A stretch of 64,000 bases of DNA from Achromobacter sp. Root83 (GTDB lineage Bacteria; Pseudomonadota; Gammaproteobacteria; Burkholderiales; Burkholderiaceae_B), in assembly GCF_001428845.1 (NCBI RefSeq), contig NZ_LMIU01000012.1, positions 314,857 through 378,856 of the forward strand. Reading direction: 5' to 3'. A model generated the notes under the pieces. That model was given only the letters and a program-made list of their open reading frames with translations. It was not told the origin of the DNA and made no database searches. Below are positions 47,777 through 56,596 of this stretch, piece after piece. A program made the position numbers and the translations under genes. How positions within the stretch are numbered: position 1 is the stretch's first letter; every line of letters starts with the position of its first letter.

Positions 47777-48871
47777 CTACGGGATGCGGGCCAACAGGGA
47801 TTTCTCTTCCCCGGTCAGCGGCAGGGACAGGGCGTTTTCGGAGAACTCCCAGATCAGCAGCTTCAAGCTGCCGGGCCATTGATCCCGCTGCTTCAGCGCC
47901 ACCTGCAGGGCGCCCGAGAACTGCCCGCCATCGAGGCTCATGTTCCAGACTTCGCGCCCCAGCCCCATGCCCAGCCGTTCGGCGAACTGGCTGCGGCGCC
48001 CGTTCGATGTGCCGGCCAGCAGGACCTCGACGGGCGCCGCCTCGTCCAGCAGGCCGCCGCTGCGCACGGGCGCTATCTGTTGCTCCGACACGAGTTCCAG
48101 GTCCGGCCGCCAGCCGGGCCGGGCATGCGCAAGCCCCGCCAGCACGATCAGGTCGCCCATGCGCGGTTGCGGCGGCGTCGCGGCGCCGGTCTGGAACGCC
48201 TGCGTGCCCCGGCCTTGCAACAGGGGCAGCGCGGCCTGAGCCACGCGTTCGGCGGCGGCCTGCGCGCCCTGTGCGTTCATGTGCACGTCGGTCAGGAAGA
48301 ACCGCGGCGCCGGGGCGGCTTGCAGCGCATCGCGCAGGTCCACGTAAGGCACGCCTTGCGCCTTCAGGGCCGCCTGCCAGTCGTCCAGGGTGCGCCGCAT
48401 CGGCAGGGACACCGGCAGGCCGCAAAGCCGGTCGGACTCGATGCGCGATTTGTCGGGCACCGCGACCACCAGCACCTGCACCTGTTTCTGCCGCAGCGTG
48501 TCCACCCAATACCGCATCAGGCGCAGGCGTTCGTTGAACACGTGTGTGCCGGGCTGCGGCCGCAGGCCGTCGCGGTAGAACAGCCACTGCGGGCAGCCCA
48601 TGGCCACCTGATCGCCCAGATCGCCCAGCACCCGGTACCGCACGGCCGCGTTCCAGGTGTCCAGCGCGGATTGCCCGGGCAGCGCAAGGGCCTTGTTCAG
48701 CACCGCGCCGGCCGACCCATCCATCCAGGCGGGCGGAGACACCTGCGCAACGCTGATCCGGGCCTGCGCCAGGCGCCACAGGCCCCAGCCCAGGCCGATC
48801 GCCAGCAGCACGGCCACCACGCCGGCGGTGAGCCGGTGGCCGGAAGCGGCGGCGTTGTCCTTGGAATCCAC
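47777..48871 (-). CDS. AlgJ/AlgX-like SGNH protein (membrane anchored)
   Basis: A 364-residue protein with an N-terminal membrane anchor (residues 14-35) and a periplasmic SGNH-hydrolase-like domain. The DxH pair is TDVHMN (Asp195, His197) and the nucleophile is probably Ser289 in LLAGTSNG. It corresponds to AlgJ/AlgX, which transfer acetyl from AlgI to the polymer. It starts 4 bp after the preceding SGNH gene; two related proteins in tandem parallel AlgJ and AlgX in alginate producers. Confidence 0.82.
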   Translation of the reverse strand: MDSKDNAAASGHRLTAGVVAVLLAIGLGWGLWRLAQARISVAQVSPPAWMDGSAGAVLNKALALPGQSALDTWNAAVRYRVLGDLGDQVAMGCPQWLFYRDGLRPQPGTHVFNERLRLMRYWVDTLRQKQVQVLVVAVPDKSRIESDRLCGLPVSLPMRRTLDDWQAALKAQGVPYVDLRDALQAAPAPRFFLTDVHMNAQGAQAAAERVAQAALPLLQGRGTQAFQTGAATPPQPRMGDLIVLAGLAHARPGWRPDLELVSEQQIAPVRSGGLLDEAAPVEVLLAGTSNGRRSQFAERLGMGLGREVWNMSLDGGQFSGALQVALKQRDQWPGSLKLLIWEFSENALSLPLTGEEKSLLARIP

Positions 48872-48875
48872 GGCC

Positions 48876-49868
48876 TTACTGCCCGATGGCGGCTTTCATG
48901 CGGCCACGCCACGCGTCGGCGCTCATGATGGACGCGTTGTCCCACAATCCCTTGGCGTCCGGCCCCTGCGCGTAGGTGGGCTCGAACATCTGCCAGACCA
49001 GGACCTGCGGCCTGTTCTGCTTGTAGGCGGGGGATTCCAGGTATTCCAGCAGCATGATCCAGTGGCCCACGTTGCCCGGCTTCCAGTTGACGGAGACCGG
49101 GCGGTCCAGCGCGTTCGACAGCTTCTGCGGAAAGCCGAAATAGGGTTGCACCATGCTGTGCCCGGTCACGTGCACCGGCGCGGGCGTGTCGTCCAGCAGG
49201 CTCTGGCTTTCCGCCTGGCGCCGCACCGTAAAGGTCTCGCGCCCGGCCTGCTTGCGTTGTTCCGGCGTCAGGAACAGCTCGGCCAGGTCGCCGTAGCGGC
49301 GCTCGTTGACGACGCTGCCCAGCGCCATGCCGGTGCCGGGCTTGCCGGACAGGGTCTTCACGTCCTGCTTGATGCGCTGCGCCAGCGCGTCGGCCGTGGC
49401 GTCGGCCGCGGCCTGCGTCCAATGCTGGTCGGTGCGGTAGAAGACGTCCTGTCCGCCGCGCTTCACGCCTTGCAGCACGGCCTCGTCGTCGATGGTCGCC
49501 ACGCCGGCCTGCTTGAGCTTTGCCTGGATGGTCTGATAGCGCTGCTTCACGTCGGCGCTGAGCGCCTTGCCGTCCGGCAACTTGTCTTGATAGAAGAGCG
49601 TCTTGTCCGGCAACACCAGCACTTCCAGATGGACGCCCTTGGCGGCCAGCGCGTCGCGGGTCTCGCGCACCAGTTGGGTCGCCGCGTCGATGCCGCGCGT
49701 GTCGACCTGAGTCAGGCTGCCCCAGCCGGGAAACAGCCAGTTGTCCTTGCCCTGGATCACGATGGAAGAGGCCTGCTGCGCGGACGCGGCGGAGCAGGCG
49801 ATGGCCAGCAGGCCCGTGGGGATCACGGCGCGATAGGCGCGGCGCAAGGGGGGAGGGAAGAGGGGCAT
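48876..49868 (-). CDS. AlgJ-like SGNH protein (periplasmic)
   Basis: A 330-residue exported protein with a signal peptide ending at SAASA (about residue 30). The DxH motif is in RTDQHWTQAA (Asp147, His149) and the nucleophile is Ser238 in VTGHSMVQP. The QGKDNWLFPGW segment is typical of AlgJ/AlgX family proteins. A clear aaaggaga Shine-Dalgarno precedes the ATG, and the gene lies 37 bp downstream of the NfrA-like porin gene, joining the secretion and decoration halves of the operon. Confidence 0.85.
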   Translation of the reverse strand: MPLFPPPLRRAYRAVIPTGLLAIACSAASAQQASSIVIQGKDNWLFPGWGSLTQVDTRGIDAATQLVRETRDALAAKGVHLEVLVLPDKTLFYQDKLPDGKALSADVKQRYQTIQAKLKQAGVATIDDEAVLQGVKRGGQDVFYRTDQHWTQAAADATADALAQRIKQDVKTLSGKPGTGMALGSVVNERRYGDLAELFLTPEQRKQAGRETFTVRRQAESQSLLDDTPAPVHVTGHSMVQPYFGFPQKLSNALDRPVSVNWKPGNVGHWIMLLEYLESPAYKQNRPQVLVWQMFEPTYAQGPDAKGLWDNASIMSADAWRGRMKAAIGQ

Positions 49869-49905
49869 GGGAAGGTCTCCTTTTGGGGGGCGGGCCGGCG
49901 CGTCG

Positions 49906-52638
49906 TCAGTACGACAAGGTCAGGTTGATGAACAGGCCTTTCGCCCGGTCGGCGGCTCCGCCGCCTATGTTGAAACGGTATTGCGTCGTCAGGTCCAGAT
50001 AGGACCGCGGCGCGTTGTAGTGGTCCTCGCGGAACCAGTAGCGCATGTTGAAGCCAGGGCCGGCGCCCATGGACCAGGACGAGCCGTTGCCCAGCAGCCG
50101 GTAGGCGTCGGATCCGTCGATGGGAGCCCCCGTCACTTCGTTCCTGTTCCAGAGCCAGTCCGCGCCGACCACCGCATAGGGATAGAACACCAGCCGGTCG
50201 CTGATCGCATCCATCCGGTAGCTGCGGCCCACGCGCAGTTCGCCGGCCCCGAAGGCCTGATCGCGCTTGAGCCTGCCGGACGACTTGCCGCTGTCCTCGC
50301 CGGTGGCGTTGTTGCGCAGCCAGAACTTCGCGGGCATGTCCTGCCACGCGTAGCCGGCCTGCAGGTAGCCTTCCATCGTGAACCAGTCGGGCCGGTCGAT
50401 GCGCAGCGATGTGCCCTCGTACAGGCCATACGTGACATAGGCCAGCCAGCCGCCGCTGCCCGCGTCGGTCTGGTAGTGCGCAGTCTGGTTGTCGCGATTG
50501 AGGGCGCAGCGCAGCGCGGCGGGATCCGGACTGAACGTGCCCGAGCGGGTCGCGGTGCCCAGGTTGAACTGCCGCTCCAGCCCGAAGGTCACGCCCACCT
50601 CGGTGGACGGCGTGAAGCGCATGCCCAGCGCGCCCACGGTCGTGGGGATGCCGGCGATGCCCTGATTCGAGGTCTCGTTGATGTCGATGGAGCCGCCGCA
50701 CGGGTCGGACACCGTCTGGCCGGTGGTGGTGCCGCCCTTGTCGTAGAGCGTGTTGGACAGGCGGCCGTACAGCTCGAAAGTCCGCGAGGAATCGTTCAGG
50801 AAATCGGACGGCCGCCAGAAAATCTCTGCCGTGCTGAACACGGCGTCGCCCGGCACCGTGATGGCCGCCCCGCCCAGCCCCGACGAGGCGGGCCGGGCGC
50901 CGCGATAGCCCGCCGAGAGATAGCCGCCCCATTCGCGCGACAGCCCGCCCAGCGCGTTGCGCGTGTCGAAACGCTGTTGCGGGGTCAGTTCCAGCCTGTC
51001 GGCGTCCGCTTCGTCGATGGCCTGCGTCAGGCGATCGACCGCGCCCCGCTTGTCGCCAGCGCCAGCCAGCGCATAGCCTTCGTCCAGGATCGCGGTGGGC
51101 GGCGCCTTGCCGGTTGCGCGGGCCGCCTGGAAATCCTGCAGCGCCAGCTTGGGCTGGCGCATGCGCTGGTGCAGGTAGCCGCGTTGCATCAGCAGACTGG
51201 CGTCGCCGGGCTGGGCCGCCAGCGCTTCGCTCATGCGCCGGTCGGCCTCGGCCAATTGCGCGGCGTTGCCCGCCGCCAGGGCGGTGGTCAGCAGGCGCTG
51301 GTAGTCCTTGTTGGCGGGGTCCTGTTCGACCGCCTTGCGGGCCTGGGCGATGGCTTCGCGATAGTCTTCGCGCGCATAGGCGGCGTACGCGAGCGCGGCC
51401 GGGCCGCCGCTGCCGGCGGCATCCGACGGCAGCAGTTCGCACGCGGTGCCATAGGGCGTGTCCCGGCAGTCCTGCACCGGCGCGGGGTAGTTGGCGAGCG
51501 TCAGCGTGGCGGGCACGGCGGGCCGGGACCGCGCGCGCTTGACGCGTTGCGCGGCCGCCTCGTCCTTGGCGCCCAGGGGCTCCACCAGCGTCAGCGCGCG
51601 CGCGTTTTCACCCGCGGCGAGCGCCGCGTCGGCGGCGATCAGGCGCACGTTGCGCCGCTGTTCGTCGTCCAGCCAGTCCTGATCGAGCGCTGCGTCGAAG
51701 TCCGTGTTGGCCAGATCGGTCTTGCCCTGGCGCTGGCGCAGATAGGCACGCATCACCAGCGCCACCGTATTTTCGTCATCCTGCCGCATGGCATCGGATG
51801 CGGCCTCTTCGGCGGCTGCCAGTTGGTTGTCCTGCATCAGCGCGGTCATGAGAAGCAGGCGATGGCTGGCGGTGTCGGGCGCCAGCGTCACGGCCTGGCG
51901 AGCCAGCGGCACCGCCGCGCCGGGCTGGTTGGCGATCAGGGCCTGGTAGCCTTCCTCGGCGGGCTTGACCGCCATGCGGCGCTTCAGCGTCTGCTGGCGC
52001 GCGGTCAGGTCGTCCTTGTTCGGCGCGCCCAGCGACAGCGCCGTGGCGGCGGCCGCTTCCGCCTCGGCGTACTTGCCCTGGGCCTCCAGCGCGTCCAGCC
52101 ACAACATCGCCCACGGCCCCTGTTTCGGATCGATCCGGAACGCCCGCTCCGCGCCGCGCTGGGCCGCCGCATAGTCCGCGCGGTTGTAGTCGGCGTAGGC
52201 GCGGGTGGCGATGGGAAAGCCGCGGCGATAGGCGCTGGTGGTTCCCGGCGCGGCGGTGGCGGCGCGGGGCTGGGCCGCGTGGGGACGCAGGTTGGCGCGC
52301 GCCTGGCGCAGGCCAGGCGTGTCCAGCCCCGCGTGGATCGCATCGGCGGCGGCCTTGTCGGCTTCCTGGATCTTTCCCTGCTTTTGCAGCGCGTAGATCA
52401 GCAGCAGGCGCAGGCGCTCGATGTCGGGGCGCAGCGCAATCGCGGATTCCGCCTGCTGCTGGGCCAGCGCGTAGTTGCCGGCGTCGTAGTTCTTGTAGCC
52501 CTCGGCGGCGAACTGGTAGGCGGCGCCTTCCAGCGGGGCTTCGGCGGCGCGCGCCGGGGACTGCGCCGCGGCGGGCGCCGCGGACCCGGCGCAAGCCAGC
52601 GCGGCGGACAGGACCAGCAAGCGAGAAAAAGACGTCAT
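49906..52638 (-). CDS. NfrA-like outer-membrane glycan porin with TPR domain
   Basis: A 910-residue exported protein. Signal peptide residues 1-25; tetratricopeptide-like helices from about 36 to 560 (YKNYDAGNYALAQQQAESAI; QRGYLHQRMRQPKLALQDF); then a C-terminal beta-barrel from about 610 to 910 ending in an aromatic residue (INLTLSY). This architecture matches NfrA, the outer-membrane component of the N4 phage receptor glycan system, and the TPR-barrel layout of BcsC/AlgK-AlgE exporters. It starts in a 4-bp overlap with the NfrB-like glycosyltransferase, so the two are coupled. Confidence 0.86.
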   Translation of the reverse strand: MTSFSRLLVLSAALACAGSAAPAAAQSPARAAEAPLEGAAYQFAAEGYKNYDAGNYALAQQQAESAIALRPDIERLRLLLIYALQKQGKIQEADKAAADAIHAGLDTPGLRQARANLRPHAAQPRAATAAPGTTSAYRRGFPIATRAYADYNRADYAAAQRGAERAFRIDPKQGPWAMLWLDALEAQGKYAEAEAAAATALSLGAPNKDDLTARQQTLKRRMAVKPAEEGYQALIANQPGAAVPLARQAVTLAPDTASHRLLLMTALMQDNQLAAAEEAASDAMRQDDENTVALVMRAYLRQRQGKTDLANTDFDAALDQDWLDDEQRRNVRLIAADAALAAGENARALTLVEPLGAKDEAAAQRVKRARSRPAVPATLTLANYPAPVQDCRDTPYGTACELLPSDAAGSGGPAALAYAAYAREDYREAIAQARKAVEQDPANKDYQRLLTTALAAGNAAQLAEADRRMSEALAAQPGDASLLMQRGYLHQRMRQPKLALQDFQAARATGKAPPTAILDEGYALAGAGDKRGAVDRLTQAIDEADADRLELTPQQRFDTRNALGGLSREWGGYLSAGYRGARPASSGLGGAAITVPGDAVFSTAEIFWRPSDFLNDSSRTFELYGRLSNTLYDKGGTTTGQTVSDPCGGSIDINETSNQGIAGIPTTVGALGMRFTPSTEVGVTFGLERQFNLGTATRSGTFSPDPAALRCALNRDNQTAHYQTDAGSGGWLAYVTYGLYEGTSLRIDRPDWFTMEGYLQAGYAWQDMPAKFWLRNNATGEDSGKSSGRLKRDQAFGAGELRVGRSYRMDAISDRLVFYPYAVVGADWLWNRNEVTGAPIDGSDAYRLLGNGSSWSMGAGPGFNMRYWFREDHYNAPRSYLDLTTQYRFNIGGGAADRAKGLFINLTLSY

Positions 52639-54332
52639 GGCGTGGCGGGCTTGTGCTCGGCGGAAGCGGGCGGCGTGTCCGCCTGCCCGGACTTCTGGAA
52701 ATGGATGGCTTCGTTCAGCGTGCCCTCGTCGAGCCAGCCCGCTTCGGTCAGGATCTGGCCCAGCGGCTTTTTCTCGCGCGCCTGGATCTCCAGGGCGCGC
52801 TCCAGCGTGGCCTGATCGATCGCCTGCCAGGACAGCAGCAATTCGCCCAGGCGCTGGCGCTGCTGCGCCAATTGATCGGTGGACGGGAAGTCATGCATGG
52901 TCTTGTCCCAGGCCAGGCGCTTGCCCGTGAGCAGGTGGCCGATGAACAGGCGCCAGGCGCGCGCCGCCGCCATCGCGTTGATGAAATTGCCCACGATCAT
53001 CCGGGGGATGGACAGCAGCGCGTGCTCCCAGCCATACATCTTGCCGACGAAGTAGCCGCGCTGCACCACGCGCAGCAGCAGGGCGACGGCGTTGATCCAC
53101 ATCAGCGTCACGAGCCAGCCGCCGGGCCGGAAATACGAGGGGTAATACACCGTCCACCAGCCAAACAGATCGGCCAGGTAGAAAACGAAGAAATTCGCCA
53201 GCAGCACATAGGCCAGGATCGCGATGAACGACGTGACCAAACCCTTGCGGTCGCGGAACAGCAGATACCGGGTCGCGAGCGACCCCGTCCACCCCACCTG
53301 CTGCCACCCTTGCAGGCCGATGCCCAGCGTCCAGCGCGCCTTCTGCCGGTAGGCGGTGCGGAAGGTGTTCGGAAAGTATTCGCGCACGCCCAGCGGCATC
53401 CGGATGGCCGAGACCTTTTCCTTGCCCAGGCCGAACCAGGTGTGGCGCCGCGTCACGTACTCCACCTGGAACTTCCCGAAGATCTGCCGCATGCCGCGCT
53501 GCGCCAGCCGCGCGCCGATGTCGTAATCCTCGGTGAGCGTGTCCGTGTTGAACGGCTGGTTGTTCGTTTCAGCGGCCAGTTCCACCAGCGCATGCCGCGA
53601 GAAGCAGGTGCCGACGCCCGCGGACGGCACCATCTTGGACAGGCTTTCGCGCACCACCAGATCCTTGGTGTGCCATTCCGCGAACTCATCCATGTAGGTG
53701 CCCGCGACCAGCTCGTGCCATTCCCGCTCCAGCGAGGTCACCGGCAGCTGGATGAAGTCGATGCGCGGCAGCAGGTAGTTGTAGTACTTCAGCTCCAGCG
53801 GATGCAGCACGTCTTCGCTGTCGTGCAGGATTACGCCAGCAAAGGGCACGGGCTGCTTCGCATCCTGCGCAAAGATCGCCTGCACGATCCAGTTCAGGCA
53901 GTCCGCCTTGCACGTGGGACCGTCGTGCGGCACCTCCACGCGCACCAGCTGGCGGTAGCGCCGGCGCATCCGCTCCACCTCCTTGATCGTGCGCTCGTCG
54001 TTCTGGTAGGTGCCTGCGAAGATCATGTAGTTCTTGTATTCCAGCGTCGATACCATGTTTTCCAGCATCGGCGCGATCACGTCGTACTCCAGCCAGGCGG
54101 GCACCATGATGGCCAGCGGCTGTTCCGGCTTGGCGCGCAACTGCTCGGCGCTCAGCGGCGTGTAGCGGCGCTTGATGGTCAGCGACCGCCACAGCTCGCG
54201 CAGCCAGTACCAGCCGTCGATGAACAGGTCGTCCAGGCTCGACAGCAGGATGATCACCCCCACCAACGCGGTCACGAGTTCCAGTCCGCGGTAGTAGTCG
54301 GCGATGAGGTAGGGCCAGTAAAGCGAAGACAT
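52635..54332 (-). CDS. NfrB-like processive glycosyltransferase with c-di-GMP-binding MshEN domain
   Basis: A 565-residue inner-membrane GT2 enzyme. N-terminal helix at 17-31; catalytic residues are consistent with DSED (171-174), TEDYD (267-271) and QKARW (330-334); further membrane helices span about 365-465. The C terminus holds two 24-residue MshEN motifs (494-517 and 523-546) separated by five residues, the c-di-GMP-binding arrangement known from MshE and NfrB. Motif 1 keeps Arg-Leu-Gly but has Gln instead of the later Gly; motif 2 has Pro instead of Arg. It likely polymerises an aminosugar, with UDP-ManNAc from the epimerase gene upstream as candidate donor. Confidence 0.87.
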   Translation of the reverse strand: MSSLYWPYLIADYYRGLELVTALVGVIILLSSLDDLFIDGWYWLRELWRSLTIKRRYTPLSAEQLRAKPEQPLAIMVPAWLEYDVIAPMLENMVSTLEYKNYMIFAGTYQNDERTIKEVERMRRRYRQLVRVEVPHDGPTCKADCLNWIVQAIFAQDAKQPVPFAGVILHDSEDVLHPLELKYYNYLLPRIDFIQLPVTSLEREWHELVAGTYMDEFAEWHTKDLVVRESLSKMVPSAGVGTCFSRHALVELAAETNNQPFNTDTLTEDYDIGARLAQRGMRQIFGKFQVEYVTRRHTWFGLGKEKVSAIRMPLGVREYFPNTFRTAYRQKARWTLGIGLQGWQQVGWTGSLATRYLLFRDRKGLVTSFIAILAYVLLANFFVFYLADLFGWWTVYYPSYFRPGGWLVTLMWINAVALLLRVVQRGYFVGKMYGWEHALLSIPRMIVGNFINAMAAARAWRLFIGHLLTGKRLAWDKTMHDFPSTDQLAQQRQRLGELLLSWQAIDQATLERALEIQAREKKPLGQILTEAGWLDEGTLNEAIHFQKSGQADTPPASAEHKPATP

Positions 54333-54344
54333 GGCGCCTCCGGG

Positions 54345-56558
54345 TTACCGGGTGTCCTTGTTTTTCCTGCGATTGGCCCGCAACGCCACGATCAGGATCA
54401 GCAGCAGCACCAGCATGCCGATGCTGATGGCCGGCACGCTCCACGAGATGTAGCGGCGCCATTCGAAGAACGCGCTTTCGCCGGCGCCGGGCGGGTGGCT
54501 CGCGTCCGGGTTGCCGCTGTCGATCCAGGCCAGCGGGCCGGCCGCGCCGATGATCGCGACGTTGCCGCGGTTCAGCACAAAGGGCGCATCTGTCATGCCG
54601 GGCTGCTGGCCCAGCGTGTGCCACAGCACCCCGTCCTGGCCCCCCGCGCTGACGACTTCGGCGGTGCTCAGATGCTCCAGGCCGGTGATGTCCAGCCAGT
54701 CCGCATCCTTGCCCGAAACCCGCAGCCGTTTGCGGTCGGTGACCTGGACCGCGGGCTTGGCGCCATCCACGGCCACTTCCATCGCCAGGAAGGGGCGGCC
54801 GGGTTTGACCGTCTGCCCCGCGGGCGCGACCGTCAGTTCCGCCCGCGTGGCGGAAACGCCGCTGGCGGAGGCGATGCCGATCACCCGCTTGATGTTGTCG
54901 GGCGCATCGGCCAGATAGCTGTCGGGAATCAGCACTTGCGGCGCGCCCGCAAGCAGCGGCAGCAGCCCGACGAACGTGCCGTCCGGCTGCGCCTTGCCGG
55001 GCATGATGTAGCTGGTCGGCAGTACGTTGACAGGGTAGCCCTGCGCAATCTCGTTGCAGTCCACGGACACGGGCTGGCGCTGGAACGTCACGCGCACCGC
55101 GTTGGTCACGCCCAGCGCGTAGCCGGGCACGCGTGCCGTCAGGCGCTCGGGCTTGCCGTTGGCGTCGAGCTGCTTGGCGGCCAGCAGGATGCCGTTCCAG
55201 AACACCGACGCCACGGGACGCGTCGAGGACGCGCCGGGCGCGGCCGCCAGATCCATGACCAGTTCGTCGGGCATGCGGCCGTCGGTGGACACCGCGGCCA
55301 GCGGGAAGGATGTGTTCCAGTCGCCGCGCGCGACCACATCGAAGCTGGCGGCAGAACCGCCCAAACTCGTCAGCCGCAGGCCGCCGTCCTGCAGCGTCTG
55401 GGGCGGTGTCGCCACTTGCACCTGCACCTGGCGAGTGGACAGAATCCGCCGCCAGGCTGTGTCGAAGGCGCCCGCGCCTTGTGCGCCGGCGTCGGGCGCC
55501 ACGGCGATAGCCGCTTGCCGGCCCACCGGCAGCAGGCGGATCTCCTTGGACTGCAGGTCCACGTCCGCCAGCGGCATGCGCGCCTGGCGCCAGCGCTTGA
55601 ACGCGTCGGCCGCATCGGCGTCGGCCGTCAACTGCGCCTGCAGGGCGTCGAGCGCCTCGTTGTACCTGGCGCGCAACCCGGCGTCGGCGATGATCACGTC
55701 GCCCGTCACGGCGGGCGCTCCCAGGACCAGCAGGGCGCCGATCTCCGCCGCATTGGCAAGCTTGTGCCTTTCGGCGCCGGCCACCGCGGCAAATGCCGCC
55801 ACCTGCTCCAGGCCCGCGGGGGCCCGCAGCCCGCGCGTGTCGACCTCGTCGCCCACCGCGGGAAACGCCCGGACCGCGACGCGCTTGCCGCTGCGCTCCA
55901 GCGCCACGCCCATGCGCCACGCGCTGTCGAAGGCCTGCTGATCCAGTTTGCGCGAGGCAACCATCAGCACGGGCTTGCCCGGCAGGGTGCCCCACGCGTC
56001 ATCCAGGTTGCCGATGGCTGACGCGTCGTAGCGGTAGCTCAGCCGGGTTTGCGGCGAAATCGTCAAGGCATTGGCCGTTGCCCGATTGCTCTCGCAACGG
56101 CGCAGCGCGATTTCGGACTGCCAGTCCACGCCCATGCGCAAAAAGCCGTTCTCGCGGCCGCGGCGCTCCACGTTCAGGCTGCGCGCGGCAGACCCTTCGC
56201 CGTCGGCGATCCGCTGGGCCGCTTGCGGCACGCCGTCCAGCCACAACACCATGCTGGTCGTGCCCGGCTCTCCCTTGTTGTAGCGCGCATCGAAGTTCAG
56301 GGTGGCATCCGCTATCGGCACGCCGCGCGGCACCGGCAGATAGAATTCCTGGCGCGCGTCGCTGTTGCTCAACACAACGGGTTCGGCAATGCCCAGATCC
56401 TCAAGCGTTGTGCTGCGGGACACCCAGCCGTCGCTTTGCAGACGGCGCAGCGCATCGCCGGCAGGGCTGGCCAGCGCGCCCAGCGGCAACAGCAGGCCGG
56501 CCGCCATCAGGACGCGGCACAGCGCGCGGATATCGGGTGATTGAAACGAGTGAGGCAT
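54345..56558 (-). CDS. BcsB-like periplasmic exopolysaccharide synthase subunit
   Basis: A 737-residue protein with a signal peptide (ALCRVLMAAGLLLPLGALAS), beta-rich carbohydrate-binding-like modules (RQEFYLPVPRGVPIADATLN; FNARYN-like segment FDARYNKGEPG) and a single C-terminal membrane anchor (AISIGMLVLLLILIVALRA). This is the architecture of BcsB, which guides nascent cellulose through the periplasm. The family match is by pattern rather than strong identity. An open frame runs upstream, but MPHSFQSPDIR at 56558 gives the proper export signal. It is 12 bp before the glycosyltransferase gene. Confidence 0.75.
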   Translation of the reverse strand: MPHSFQSPDIRALCRVLMAAGLLLPLGALASPAGDALRRLQSDGWVSRSTTLEDLGIAEPVVLSNSDARQEFYLPVPRGVPIADATLNFDARYNKGEPGTTSMVLWLDGVPQAAQRIADGEGSAARSLNVERRGRENGFLRMGVDWQSEIALRRCESNRATANALTISPQTRLSYRYDASAIGNLDDAWGTLPGKPVLMVASRKLDQQAFDSAWRMGVALERSGKRVAVRAFPAVGDEVDTRGLRAPAGLEQVAAFAAVAGAERHKLANAAEIGALLVLGAPAVTGDVIIADAGLRARYNEALDALQAQLTADADAADAFKRWRQARMPLADVDLQSKEIRLLPVGRQAAIAVAPDAGAQGAGAFDTAWRRILSTRQVQVQVATPPQTLQDGGLRLTSLGGSAASFDVVARGDWNTSFPLAAVSTDGRMPDELVMDLAAAPGASSTRPVASVFWNGILLAAKQLDANGKPERLTARVPGYALGVTNAVRVTFQRQPVSVDCNEIAQGYPVNVLPTSYIMPGKAQPDGTFVGLLPLLAGAPQVLIPDSYLADAPDNIKRVIGIASASGVSATRAELTVAPAGQTVKPGRPFLAMEVAVDGAKPAVQVTDRKRLRVSGKDADWLDITGLEHLSTAEVVSAGGQDGVLWHTLGQQPGMTDAPFVLNRGNVAIIGAAGPLAWIDSGNPDASHPPGAGESAFFEWRRYISWSVPAISIGMLVLLLILIVALRANRRKNKDTR

Positions 56559-56596
56559 GAAGGGTCCTGGGGGATGCGTCGCGGTGAGGAAGGGCG

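Noticed and set aside
52653..56021. 1122-residue plus-strand open frame opposite the glycosyltransferase and BcsB-like genes
   Set aside because: Antisense shadow produced by GC bias; the minus-strand proteins have clear motifs and coupled starts.
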